From positions 1-57,103 of IMG/VR virus record IMGVR_UViG_3300042430_000603: DNA of 57,103 nucleotides, one strand, 5' to 3'. The notes under the pieces were generated by a model. The model did no database searches, had not been told where the DNA came from, and saw only the letters and a list, made by a program, of their open reading frames with translations. This document shows, one piece after another, positions 38,944 to 46,018 of this stretch. The translations under genes and the position numbers were made by a program. This DNA comes from a virus. The first letter of the stretch is position 1. Every line of letters begins with the position of its first letter.

Positions 38944-39891
38944 ATGTCTAAAATTGTTGTAGACCAATTTCAAAAATCAGGTGGTGCTGCTTTCACACTA
39001 CCTACATCGGATGGCACAAATGGCCAGTTCATGAAAACAGATGGAGCAGGTAATTTAGTATTTGGTAGTGGACCAGTAATAGATGTTATCTCTGGATTAG
39101 TTTCTCCAGAAAATAAAGGCAATATTGGGTGTATAATTTCTCACACAGACCGTAGCAATACTTATAGTACAGGAGAGTGGTCTTCTTCTGGCCCCTGGAC
39201 TACTTACACAGCTAATCAATCTCATACCGATAACCACTTAATCCAATTTATATCAATGGCACTTGGGGATGGTTATGGAAATTCAGGAACTAGTGAACTA
39301 GCCCACTTTGGTGATTTTGAAGGTGGACTAAGTCGCCAACTACAATTCTCTAATGGTAATCGTTTAGGTTATTCTCGTGATGTGTTCCATTATGATAATA
39401 ATACAAGCTATGGTGGCCATAGTTTTCGTATTATGCCTATTCGTAATACTAGTGGAGCTGCTATTACTATTTCATTAGCGGCATACTGCTCTGATTATTG
39501 GTCTGCGGGATATGAAGGTGCACAACTGTTTGTACTTGCTCCTAATTCAGGACTTTACAGTGGTGTTACTGGAGTTACTGGTACAAGTCTTGCCTCAAGT
39601 TCAACTACTACACAAAATACAAACCTGACAGGTACTTTTTCAGTTCCTGCTAATACTACCATACTTGCTTGTTTAGTTAGTACTGATCAATATCAAACCA
39701 CATATAGATTTAAAGATACTAACTTTTTCTATAATCTTAATACTACCTTTACAAATGCATCTATTATTTGTGATATGAGAATGTTAAGCTCTTTATTCCA
39801 ATCTAGATTTAGTATGACATATGCTGGCGCAGCAAGCTCTATTATCAAGAAAATCTGGACTGATACAGCCCTAAACTATGGAGATCGTTAA
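38944..39891 (+). CDS. Tail fibre / receptor-binding protein
   Basis: A 315-residue protein beginning VDQFQKSGGAAFTLPTSDGTNGQFMKTDGAGNLVFGSG, a common N-terminal pattern in marine phage fibres. The remainder is rich in Ser, Thr, Asn, Gly and aromatics (HYDNNTSYGGHSFRIMPIR), consistent with a beta-structured receptor domain. It overlaps no gene; the next start is two bases after its stop. Confidence 0.65.
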   Translation: MSKIVVDQFQKSGGAAFTLPTSDGTNGQFMKTDGAGNLVFGSGPVIDVISGLVSPENKGNIGCIISHTDRSNTYSTGEWSSSGPWTTYTANQSHTDNHLIQFISMALGDGYGNSGTSELAHFGDFEGGLSRQLQFSNGNRLGYSRDVFHYDNNTSYGGHSFRIMPIRNTSGAAITISLAAYCSDYWSAGYEGAQLFVLAPNSGLYSGVTGVTGTSLASSSTTTQNTNLTGTFSVPANTTILACLVSTDQYQTTYRFKDTNFFYNLNTTFTNASIICDMRMLSSLFQSRFSMTYAGAASSIIKKIWTDTALNYGDR

Positions 39892-39892
39892 A

Positions 39893-40108
39893 ATGTACGT
39901 AAAATTTAATTCTGAAAATAAAAGTGAAATCTGCTATTTAAACCCAATTGAAGGTACTAATTTAGAAGGTTTTGAAACTTGTGCAGACAGCTTAATGGGT
40001 CTTAGACTTATCAAGGCTAATGGTACTATTCGTGCAATGACTGAAGAGGAACTTGCTGCAGAGAGAACAGAACTAGCTAGGGCAAGAGAATCTTCTTCTG
40101 CTACTTAA
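39893..40108 (+). CDS. Small fibre-associated protein
   Basis: A 71-residue protein, MYVKFNSENKSEICYLNPIEG, ending with an acidic helix EEELAAERTELARARESSSAT. An in-frame ATG 15 bases upstream lies inside the previous gene; GGAG at 39880-39883 favours the ATG at 39893. Position between two fibre genes suggests an attachment or chaperone role. The family is unknown. Confidence 0.55.
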   Translation: MYVKFNSENKSEICYLNPIEGTNLEGFETCADSLMGLRLIKANGTIRAMTEEELAAERTELARARESSSAT

Positions 40109-40119
40109 GGAGATTTTAA

Positions 40120-41118
40120 ATGGCAACTAAATTAACAGTTGAAGAATTACAAGTAACCTCATTAGCAGCTTCTGGCGGAGTAGATTTAGCAAACTCTTAT
40201 GTAACTGTTAGCGGAACTAAATACCCTGTAGAAGTAGATGGACTAGTTACTCTTCCAACATTGGTTACAGGTCAACAAACTTACACAACTGCTGGAACTT
40301 ATACGTGGGTTGCTCCTGCTGGAGTATATGGAGTATCGGTTGTAGCCGTAGGTGGTGGTGGTGCAGGCTATGATGGATGGGCAAATCCAGCTGGTGGTGG
40401 CGCTGGCTTAGGTTGGAAAAATAATATTAAGGTAAAACCAGGAACTAGTTATGAAGTTAAAGTTGGTGCTGGTGGTTTATCTTACCCCAACACTACAAGT
40501 ACTCAAGCTTTAATGGGTGGTGGGACCAGCTACTTTAAAGATACTAGTACAGTAGCAGGTTACGGTGGAGGAAACGCTGGTGGCAGCATTCAAAATAACA
40601 ATGGACCTTCTTCCAATGGTTATGGTGGTGGATATATAGGCGATGGCGGTGGTGCTGGAGGTAATGCTACAGGTCATCCAGGTGGCGGTGGTGCTGGTGG
40701 TTATACAGGTAGAGGTTATAACCAACAAGAGACTTGGAATACTGCTAATAATGGCGGTGGCGGTGGTGGATACTATAGCTCTACTTATGGTTCAGGTGGT
40801 GGTGGTGGGGTAGGTCTTAACGGAATTACAGGATACCCTTCTCCTGGAAACCCATTTTATAATCCATTTTCAGGATATAATAATAGCTCTGGCCAAGGAA
40901 GTGGTGGTAGTGGTGCTCACGGTGGTACAAATGGAGGCTATGGTGAAAACCCATTCTCTGGGTCAGGTCAAAGCTCTAACAATATTCCTGGAGGCAACTA
41001 TGGTGGAGGCGGTGGTGGCCCAGGTAGTTCTTGGCCAAGCGCATCAGGTGATGGTGGTATAGGCGGAGTGCGTATTATTTGGGGACCAGGCCGTTCATAT
41101 CCTGGAAATGCATCATAA
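40120..41118 (+). CDS. Glycine-rich tail adhesin
   Basis: A 332-residue protein. Residues 1-75 are an attachment part with a beta-prism-like segment (QQTYTTAGTYTWVAPAGVYGVSVVAVGGGGAG). Residues about 80-325 contain many Gly runs (GGGGAGYDG, GGGGAGG, GGGGGGYY, GGGGGGPG) separated by Asn/Ser/Tyr-rich loops. This recalls glycine-rich adhesins, including polyglycine-II adhesins of T4-like phages where loops set receptor specificity. A fibre chaperone-like gene follows, as in other phage adhesin pairs. Confidence 0.75.
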   Translation: MATKLTVEELQVTSLAASGGVDLANSYVTVSGTKYPVEVDGLVTLPTLVTGQQTYTTAGTYTWVAPAGVYGVSVVAVGGGGAGYDGWANPAGGGAGLGWKNNIKVKPGTSYEVKVGAGGLSYPNTTSTQALMGGGTSYFKDTSTVAGYGGGNAGGSIQNNNGPSSNGYGGGYIGDGGGAGGNATGHPGGGGAGGYTGRGYNQQETWNTANNGGGGGGYYSSTYGSGGGGGVGLNGITGYPSPGNPFYNPFSGYNNSSGQGSGGSGAHGGTNGGYGENPFSGSGQSSNNIPGGNYGGGGGGPGSSWPSASGDGGIGGVRIIWGPGRSYPGNAS

Positions 41119-41126
41119 GGAATATT

Positions 41127-41573
41127 ATGGAATATATTGAAGTAGGACAAAATGAGCAACCTATTGGTGCTCCTATATTGGAAGAAAATTTAAAATACGT
41201 ATTTCCAAACTTGCATATCATACCAGAAAATATGCATGAACATGGATATCGGCCAATACTAGATAATAAACCTGAAATAACAGCTAAACAATATTTACGT
41301 AGATTACATTTTTCAAAACAAGGTGATAATTTTGTATGGAATTGGGAAATTGTTACACACGATCAAGATCATTTAACTAACTATTGTATTCGTTTTAGAA
41401 GAGATAGTGAATTAAGAGACTGTGATTGGACACAAACTTTAGATGCACCACTAAGTGCTCAAAAGAAAACTGAATGGGCAGCATATAGATCTGCTCTTCG
41501 TAATTTAACAAACTTATATCCAGCTGTAGATTTTACAACTGAAATAGAATGGCCAGTGAGACCAAGTAAATGA
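41127..41573 (+). CDS. Tail fibre assembly chaperone-like protein
   Basis: The preferred ATG at 41127 is preceded by AAGGAAT and lies after the adhesin stop, giving 148 residues. The C-terminus, LRDCDWTQTLDAPLSAQKKTEWAAYRSALRNL followed by a Pro-ending tail, fits the Phage_tail_APC pattern (CDWTQ..D.......W..YR.ALR.L....P). It probably helps fold or attach the adjacent adhesin. The middle segment with RFRRDSELRD is additional. A shorter relative of this C-terminus is encoded at 1985-2200. Confidence 0.75.
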   Translation: MEYIEVGQNEQPIGAPILEENLKYVFPNLHIIPENMHEHGYRPILDNKPEITAKQYLRRLHFSKQGDNFVWNWEIVTHDQDHLTNYCIRFRRDSELRDCDWTQTLDAPLSAQKKTEWAAYRSALRNLTNLYPAVDFTTEIEWPVRPSK

Positions 41574-42226
41574 GTGAATTTTTAAGACCAATAATGGCTA
41601 CACCACTTTTGATTGGGAAGTCGGACTTAGTATCTATCAGGGAAGAGCTTAATGCTCTTTCCTATAGTTTAAGAGATAATCTAAAAGAAGGTAGTTTAGT
41701 TTCTGAAGAATGGGATCAAGGAATAAAATCGTCTAATAAAGAAGACTTTTATAAAAGTGGAGTAACTTCTTTTAATTCAATTGAAGATTTATTTCATAAA
41801 CCAGAATGGAAAAATGTATCTGATTTTATTTTTGATTTTTCAAAAACTATGATTAATACAGTAAATCCTAATAATAAGAAAATGCATATTATTAACATGT
41901 GGACAACAATTTATCCACCAGGTGCTTTTGTACCTGAGCATGTGCATTCTAACTCATATCTTAGTGGTGTGTTCTACTCTAAGACTCCAAAGAATTGTGG
42001 AGATATTGTTTTTCATGATCCTTCATGGGTAGCCAAAACAATGTTTATGCATACTGATATGCCTACATTCCCAAATGTAGAAACTAAACATAGTATTTCT
42101 CCAGAAGAAGGATTAATGGTTATATTTCCTTCTTGGTTGCCTCATAGATCATTACCAAATAACTCTACAGAAGATAGAATCATAGTCAGTTTTAATATAG
42201 GATTTTTAGATGAGACCGATGTATAA
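41570..42226 (+). CDS. Putative 2-oxoglutarate/Fe(II)-dependent oxygenase (2OG-FeII_Oxy_5 type)
   Basis: A 218-residue protein. PPGAFVPEHVHSNSYLSGVFY contains candidate metal ligands H124 and H126; GDIVFHDPSW and GLMVIFPSWLPHRS (H192), then DRIIVSFN complete the pattern of the TIGR02466/PF13759 family. Such enzymes are frequent in marine phages and may hydroxylate a protein or small molecule; the substrate is unknown. It overlaps the fibre chaperone by four bases and the next oxygenase by 17. Confidence 0.78.
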   Translation: MSEFLRPIMATPLLIGKSDLVSIREELNALSYSLRDNLKEGSLVSEEWDQGIKSSNKEDFYKSGVTSFNSIEDLFHKPEWKNVSDFIFDFSKTMINTVNPNNKKMHIINMWTTIYPPGAFVPEHVHSNSYLSGVFYSKTPKNCGDIVFHDPSWVAKTMFMHTDMPTFPNVETKHSISPEEGLMVIFPSWLPHRSLPNNSTEDRIIVSFNIGFLDETDV

Positions 42227-42743
42227 GTATTATGATAATGTATTATCAAAAGAAGAATGTGAATACCTAATTGAATATTCAAAAGATAAATTCGAAACTG
42301 CCACAACCCATGAACTAAAACAAAATTCTTTTAGAAGAAAAGGCAAAGTGGCTTGGATTACTCCTGAGTCTGGAGAAGAATATAATAATATAGCTAGAAA
42401 AGTAATTGATTTAATGTTTTATGAAAGTAAAGAAAGTCATTTACAAGAATTGAGTCAAATTGAAAATCTTCAAATAGCTGAATATAAATTTTTAGATCAT
42501 TACAATAAACATATAGATCTAGGTACAACTGGAAACTACAGAATACTTTCTGGAGTTGTTGAATTATCAAACCCTAAAGATTATATTGGTGGCGGATTAG
42601 AAATATTTATTTCTGATAAAAAATTTAGTATACCACTTAAACAAGGTTCTGTAGTTTTCTTTCCATCTATTTTAACTCATAGAGCTAAACCAGTATTTTA
42701 TGGATCACGTTATTCTATGTCCCTATGGGGTCATAAAAAATAA
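42210..42743 (+). CDS. Prolyl-4-hydroxylase-like 2OG-Fe(II) oxygenase
   Basis: A 177-residue protein with the double-stranded beta-helix signature: H101-I-D103, distal H157 in SILTHRAKPV, and R167 in GSRYSMSLWG as a likely 2-oxoglutarate anchor. The intervening GGGLEIFISDKKFSIPLKQGSVVFFPS fits the P4Hc family. Such enzymes hydroxylate Pro or other residues; the target may be a virion protein, but that is speculation. It is the second oxygenase in a row and ends at a strong terminator. Confidence 0.8.
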   Translation: MRPMYKYYDNVLSKEECEYLIEYSKDKFETATTHELKQNSFRRKGKVAWITPESGEEYNNIARKVIDLMFYESKESHLQELSQIENLQIAEYKFLDHYNKHIDLGTTGNYRILSGVVELSNPKDYIGGGLEIFISDKKFSIPLKQGSVVFFPSILTHRAKPVFYGSRYSMSLWGHKK

Positions 42744-42751
42744 GTAAACAA

Positions 42752-42776
42752 ACGGGGAACTTCGGTTCCCTGTTTT
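42752..42776 (+). terminator. Rho-independent terminator with TTCG tetraloop
   Basis: ACGGGGAAC, loop TTCG and GTTCCCTGT form a nine-pair stem with one G-U pair, followed by TTTT. It closes the fibre/oxygenase unit just before the heme oxygenase gene. Confidence 0.88.
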
Positions 42777-42790
42777 ATTAAGGAGTTTAA

Positions 42791-43327
42791 ATGGCGTTAA
42801 GAGAATTAATTAAAGATGCACATGATAGTGCAGAGAATCATCCTTTTGTAAAGAAACTATTTGCAGGAAAAATTACAAAAGAAGAGTATGGTGACTTTTT
42901 GTTTAATCAAAAACATTGCTATGCTGCATTAGAGCAAACTGCTGAAGCATTAGGTTTATTAGATGATATTGTAACTATTAAACGTACAGCAAAGATTGCA
43001 CAAGATCTACGAGATCTAAATAGAGACAAGTCTAGACAACATTTACACATGAGCACAATGGCTTACTGTGAGTATGTCAGAAAATGTTCAAAAGAACAAT
43101 TACTTGCCCACATTTATGTCCGCCATTTTGGTGATATGTACGGTGGTCAAATGCTAAAGAAGTTAGTTCCAGGTTCTGGTTCAATGTATGAATTTTATAA
43201 TCGCACAGAACTTATTGCTATTGCTAGAGAAAAATTAACAGACGATTTAGCTGATGAAGCTAAGATAGTCTTTGCCTTTGCAACACAACTATTTGATGAG
43301 TTAGCTGATGAGCATAATATTCAGTAA
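42791..43327 (+). CDS. hemO: Heme oxygenase
   Basis: A 178-residue protein. KDAHDSAENHPFVKKLFAG aligns with the heme-ligand region of heme oxygenases, with H11 as proximal ligand. HIYVRHFGDMYGGQMLKKLVPG corresponds to the distal-helix motif Y.R.LGD.SGGQ.L. It should open heme to biliverdin IX-alpha, releasing Fe(II) and CO and using ferredoxin or another reductant. The next gene encodes a bilin reductase and overlaps by 20 bases, so the two form a heme-to-phycobilin cassette. It starts behind a terminator with TAAGGAG. The length is shorter than eukaryotic and close to bacterial enzymes. Confidence 0.9.
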   Translation: MALRELIKDAHDSAENHPFVKKLFAGKITKEEYGDFLFNQKHCYAALEQTAEALGLLDDIVTIKRTAKIAQDLRDLNRDKSRQHLHMSTMAYCEYVRKCSKEQLLAHIYVRHFGDMYGGQMLKKLVPGSGSMYEFYNRTELIAIAREKLTDDLADEAKIVFAFATQLFDELADEHNIQ

Positions 43328-43994
43328 ACTTGAGAAGCATACACAAGACTTTAAAGATATATTAGAGTCAAGAACTTTCTTATCTGAAGAGACTCATCCA
43401 TTCCCTTGGGAAAATAATATCTATGTTAATGCTCATGTTCGTAGAGCACACTTAGATGTAGTAGATGCTAGAGATAATAAAAAGCTTTACATGATGCACC
43501 TCTGTGTATTTCCAAAGGTCTACAGTGATGCACCTATCTACGGATTTGATCTTATTGCTGGGACTAATAAAGTTACTGGAGCATTCCATGATTTTAGTCC
43601 TTGTGGTAATAAAGATCACGAACTAGTTAAATGGTTTGCTAATGAAGTAAAAGATCAAGAATGGAGTAAACCTAGAGAACTACCTGAGTGGGCTAAGAAT
43701 ATATTTAGTTCTTCAATGGTAGCTGCTGGTAATATTAATTCTGAGTTTGAGTTAAATGAAATACTCGAGCTATCTAAAAGATCATTAGAAAAGTATTTAG
43801 ATACACTACATAAGCTAAGTAGTCGGCATAGTTATGATTATAAGATAGAAAATTTTAATTTTACTGAACAACAAAATTGGTATTGTCAAAATCAAAAGAA
43901 AAATCCTCATACACCTAGAGTAATGCAGTCTCTTGGCTTTGATGAAGAAACAGTAAACAAGTTTATTCAAGAATGTCTTTTTCCAGAGGTATAA
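43308..43994 (+). CDS. Ferredoxin-dependent bilin reductase (PcyA/PebS/PcyX family)
   Basis: A 228-residue protein. APIYGFDLIAGTNKVTGAFHDFSP is the family core, with D95 at the position of the conserved catalytic Asp. The C-terminus NPHTPRVMQSLGFDEETVNKFIQECLFPEV matches the closing helix and LF ending of bilin reductases. It would reduce biliverdin from the upstream heme oxygenase to a phycobilin, with electrons from ferredoxin. Phage HemO-PcyX pairs have been described from uncultured oceanic viruses, and this pair may be related. The product (phycocyanobilin, phycoerythrobilin or another) cannot be told from sequence by eye. Confidence 0.85.
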   Translation: MSIIFSKLEKHTQDFKDILESRTFLSEETHPFPWENNIYVNAHVRRAHLDVVDARDNKKLYMMHLCVFPKVYSDAPIYGFDLIAGTNKVTGAFHDFSPCGNKDHELVKWFANEVKDQEWSKPRELPEWAKNIFSSSMVAAGNINSEFELNEILELSKRSLEKYLDTLHKLSSRHSYDYKIENFNFTEQQNWYCQNQKKNPHTPRVMQSLGFDEETVNKFIQECLFPEV

Positions 43995-43995
43995 T

Positions 43996-44082
43996 ATGGA
44001 ATACATTGCACTACTAACTGTACCTCCAATATTTTATTGGTATACTAAAGAATATATCAAATGGTACTGCGAAGTACATTAA
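43996..44082 (+). CDS. 28-residue membrane peptide
   Basis: ATG at 43996, right after the bilin reductase stop and with GAGG upstream, encodes MEYIALLTVPPIFYWYTKEYIKWYCEVH. The first half is hydrophobic and could span the membrane. It ends just before a terminator. It could be a chance frame, but spacing and ribosome-binding site look real. Confidence 0.4.
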   Translation: MEYIALLTVPPIFYWYTKEYIKWYCEVH

Positions 44083-44085
44083 AAT

Positions 44086-44110
44086 GGTCACCTAAAAGGT
44101 GGCCTTTTTT
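44086..44110 (+). terminator. Rho-independent terminator after the bilin reductase unit
   Basis: GGTCACC, loop TAAAA and GGTGGCC pair over seven positions (one G-U) and run into TTTTTT. It ends the heme oxygenase/bilin reductase unit. With the terminator at 42752 it isolates that cassette. Confidence 0.88.
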
Positions 44111-44202
44111 ATCAAAAAAAGTGAGAAAAATGACGTATCTATAATGAAGAAATATCATTAGATAGAGTACTCAAATCAAAGTAAACTTTTAAAGGAAATC
44201 AA

Positions 44203-44466
44203 ATGTTAAAGCTAATTATTGCAGTATCAATCGCAGTATTGTCTACTAGTGCTATGGCATCTAAGCATGAGAAGTACGTAGATATGTTAATTGAAGATGG
44301 AATAATTAAAGCAACTGATAAGGCTAAAACAATATGCCAAATGGATGCTTTAGAAGTTTCAGTCTATGCCCTTGATAAAGAAATCAAGAAAGCAAAAGAT
44401 CCTTTTACTATTAAGCCAGTAGACCCTTATAAGGTAATGGCAGTATGTAATAAGCAGCACAACTGA
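44203..44466 (+). CDS. Small exported protein, function unknown
   Basis: An 87-residue protein with a classical signal peptide (MLKLIIAVSIAVLSTSAMA, cleavage likely after AMA). The mature part has two Cys (ICQMDALEVSVY and MAVCNKQHN) that could form a periplasmic disulfide. The family is not recognised. Exported phage proteins at such sites can alter the envelope or block other phages, but nothing here shows that. The ribosome-binding site is AAAGGAAA. About 90 bases upstream carry only an AT-rich spacer after the terminator. Confidence 0.65.
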   Translation: MLKLIIAVSIAVLSTSAMASKHEKYVDMLIEDGIIKATDKAKTICQMDALEVSVYALDKEIKKAKDPFTIKPVDPYKVMAVCNKQHN

Positions 44467-44485
44467 TGAGTCTTTATGAGACGAA

Positions 44486-44515
44486 ACCGTTGAGAAACGG
44501 TCTTGTGTATTTTTT
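44486..44515 (+). terminator. Hairpin with GAGA loop and distal T-run, possible terminator
   Basis: ACCGTT, loop GAGA and AACGGT form a six-pair stem. A TTTTTT run lies about eight bases further on, too far for an ideal terminator. It separates two genes for exported proteins and could also be an mRNA stability element. Confidence 0.4.
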
Positions 44516-44536
44516 GTTAACTAACGGAGTTTTTAA

Positions 44537-44947
44537 ATGAAAAAGTTCTTAATTGTTTTGTCTTTGAGCATTGCTAGTGTTTCTTCTTTTGCAAGTGAAG
44601 CATTTTGTAAGCCTAAAGAGGTTCTCAAGGTAGGTACTTATGGTGCATTAGCAGGTGCAGCAGCTTCATTGCTTATCCCTGGCGCAGGACCAATAATTGC
44701 AACAAGTATTATAACAGGTACTATTGCAACTACTGGCAATGTAGCAGTATGTGCATTTGACGAAAAAGATCGTAGTGATAAATTAGCTTTGTTTAACAAG
44801 GCAAATGAACCTACAGCTTTTGAGAAAGCAATTGTAACGCCAGTAGAAGATCGCAATTTTAAAGATAAAGCTGTGATTGGATTTACTTATGGTTATGCAA
44901 AGGCTCATGAGGGTGTTTCAAAAGCTTATGATAATCTTACTAAATAA
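44537..44947 (+). CDS. Exported protein with glycine-zipper segment
   Basis: A 136-residue protein with an N-terminal signal peptide (MKKFLIVLSLSIASVSSFA) and a glycine/alanine-rich hydrophobic stretch at about 35-72 (YGALAGAAASLLIPGAGPIIATSIITG), typical of glycine-zipper membrane segments. The mature protein has a charged C-terminus. It may insert in an envelope membrane after export. It could take part in exclusion or lysis; this is only inferred from location and topology. Start supported by CGGAG. Confidence 0.65.
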   Translation: MKKFLIVLSLSIASVSSFASEAFCKPKEVLKVGTYGALAGAAASLLIPGAGPIIATSIITGTIATTGNVAVCAFDEKDRSDKLALFNKANEPTAFEKAIVTPVEDRNFKDKAVIGFTYGYAKAHEGVSKAYDNLTK

Positions 44948-44955
44948 GAGGATAT

Positions 44956-45051
44956 ATGTCAGAAATTATTCTTGATGTTTTATTAGCGGTTATAATTGCA
45001 CTTGTGCTAGTAGCTGCGTTACTTCATGGTTTAGATGCGTTAGTTGAATAA
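44956..45051 (+). CDS. 31-residue single-span membrane protein
   Basis: ATG at 44956, with AAGAGGAT upstream, encodes MSEIILDVLLAVIIALVLVAALLHGLDALVE. It is one long hydrophobic helix with acidic ends. The gene is nine bases after the previous stop and ten bases before the next start, so it fits a translated run of small genes. Function unknown. Confidence 0.55.
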   Translation: MSEIILDVLLAVIIALVLVAALLHGLDALVE

Positions 45052-45060
45052 GGAATTAAA

Positions 45061-45174
45061 ATGATTTATTTTGTTTACAATAAAGCAGATGGTAGTTTAA
45101 TTACAACTATTGCCTATGTAGAAGATTTAAAATATTTTAATCCTGAACTTGTAAGTATAGTAACTTACATTTAA
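45061..45174 (+). CDS. 37-residue protein, function unknown
   Basis: ATG at 45061, preceded by AAGGAATT, encodes MIYFVYNKADGSLITTIAYV and then EDLKYFNPELVSIVTYI. The pattern suggests a small beta-rich fold. It ends just before the tandem hairpin element. No family is recognised. Confidence 0.5.
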   Translation: MIYFVYNKADGSLITTIAYVEDLKYFNPELVSIVTYI

Positions 45175-45178
45175 GCCT

Positions 45179-45252
45179 TCTCGGATAGAGAGACCCTCTA
45201 GGGTATGTACTAGACTTTCTCAGCAGAGAGACCTCTTGGGGTAAGTACCAAG
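45179..45252 (+). repeat. Two tandem copies of a structured RNA element
   Basis: Copies at 45179-45214 and 45218-45252 (period 39) each contain TCTC, a short loop, GAGAGACC, then a stem with an eight-base loop. The stems are TCTAG/CTAGA and CTTGG/CCAAG, with loops GGTATGTA and GGTAAGTA. Three of the five stem pairs differ between copies by paired changes that keep pairing, strong internal evidence of conserved RNA structure. It lies in a 100-base gene-free gap upstream of 45275. Possible roles are RNA processing, mRNA stability, or binding of a phage or host factor. Confidence 0.7.
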
Positions 45253-45274
45253 TTCTTTTAATTTTGGAGTTATA

Positions 45275-45520
45275 ATGAGTAAATTTCTTTTGTTAAACCC
45301 ACTGTATGGCGATAACTTCGGATGTACAGCGCAAGAAATCATTGAATCATTAGAGGAATTTGGTCTTACTTATATCTTCTCAAATGACACTAAAGGTATA
45401 CCAGCAGTTTATGCTACTAGTACATCTAAAGAGTTAATTGAAAGAATGTGTACTGAAGTTGAACTTGATGGATCTATCATTGAGTTTACTTCAATTTATG
45501 ATCAACTAATTGAGGATTGA
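45275..45520 (+). CDS. Small acidic protein, function unknown
   Basis: An 81-residue acidic protein: LNPLYGDNFGCTAQEIIESLEEFGLTYIF, then TSKELIERMCTEVELDGSIIEFTSIYDQL. It looks like a small alpha/beta fold. No family is recognised. It follows the structured repeat, has TTGGAGTT upstream, and is the first of four overlapping or closely spaced small genes. Confidence 0.55.
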   Translation: MSKFLLLNPLYGDNFGCTAQEIIESLEEFGLTYIFSNDTKGIPAVYATSTSKELIERMCTEVELDGSIIEFTSIYDQLIED

Positions 45521-45522
45521 TT

Positions 45523-45777
45523 ATGCCTAGACTAACTTTAAAAGCAGGTGATTACACTATTGAAGCCATTCAATACAATGCCTTTGACTCTGTTGAAGTA
45601 ATTGTGTATGATGACTTTTTACAAGCGATAGTATCCCCTTCATTATATGATGTTAAATCAGCTTATATGACTGGGGAAACTATAGCTTCTGTTATTACAG
45701 AGTCTGCTGAAGACTTTCGTAGAATTTTTAAAGCAGTTGAAGACTTAGTCTTTGTAGATAAGAAACTTGGAGTTTAA
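45523..45777 (+). CDS. Small protein, function unknown
   Basis: The ATG at 45523, two bases after the upstream stop and behind GAGGAT, is preferred to an in-frame TTG six bases earlier. The 84-residue protein begins MPRLTLKAGDYTIEAIQYNAFDSVEVIVYDD and has a C-terminal helix SAEDFRRIFKAVEDLVF. It appears to be a soluble alpha/beta protein. No family is recognised. Confidence 0.55.
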   Translation: MPRLTLKAGDYTIEAIQYNAFDSVEVIVYDDFLQAIVSPSLYDVKSAYMTGETIASVITESAEDFRRIFKAVEDLVFVDKKLGV

Positions 45778-45778
45778 A

Positions 45779-46018
45779 ATGTGCAATAAATGCTTATTTA
45801 ATCCTTCACCAGTTAAAATTGCAGATGAAGAAGGTTATGTTTACCATGTAGGTAAAGAAATTTATAATTATGTTAAGGCTAAATATGAGCCACATTCTTT
45901 AGATTTTTTTAACCAAGTGGGTGCAGAACTAGATCTCTGGAAAGTTAACCCTTTAGCAAATGTTAATCAACGATTTAAGAGAATTGGTCATGTCAACACA
46001 ATCAGGAACAGCAGGTAG
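45779..46018 (+). CDS. Small protein with N-terminal CxxC, function unknown
   Basis: The ATG at 45779 follows the previous TAA by one base, with TTGGAG upstream. The 79-residue product begins MCNKCLFNPSPVKIADEEGYVYHVG. A single CxxC pair could bind metal only with a partner. The C-terminus is basic (RFKRIGHVNTIRNSR) and overlaps the next gene by 29 bases. No family is recognised. Confidence 0.5.
   Translation: MCNKCLFNPSPVKIADEEGYVYHVGKEIYNYVKAKYEPHSLDFFNQVGAELDLWKVNPLANVNQRFKRIGHVNTIRNSR

Noticed and set aside
44131-44145. Host-type promoter with TATAAT at 44140
   Set aside because: The -10 hexamer is perfect, but no -35 box is found at 16-18 bases and there is no extended -10 TGn. Too weak in AT-rich DNA.
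45179-45220. Further phage promoters at the GAGAGACC repeats
   Set aside because: Only the initial-transcribed-like GAGAGA matches. The -7 to -1 core (CGCTAAA) is absent.
45179-45252. CRISPR-like array
   Set aside because: Only two imperfect units with no spacer, and the shared part folds with compensatory changes.
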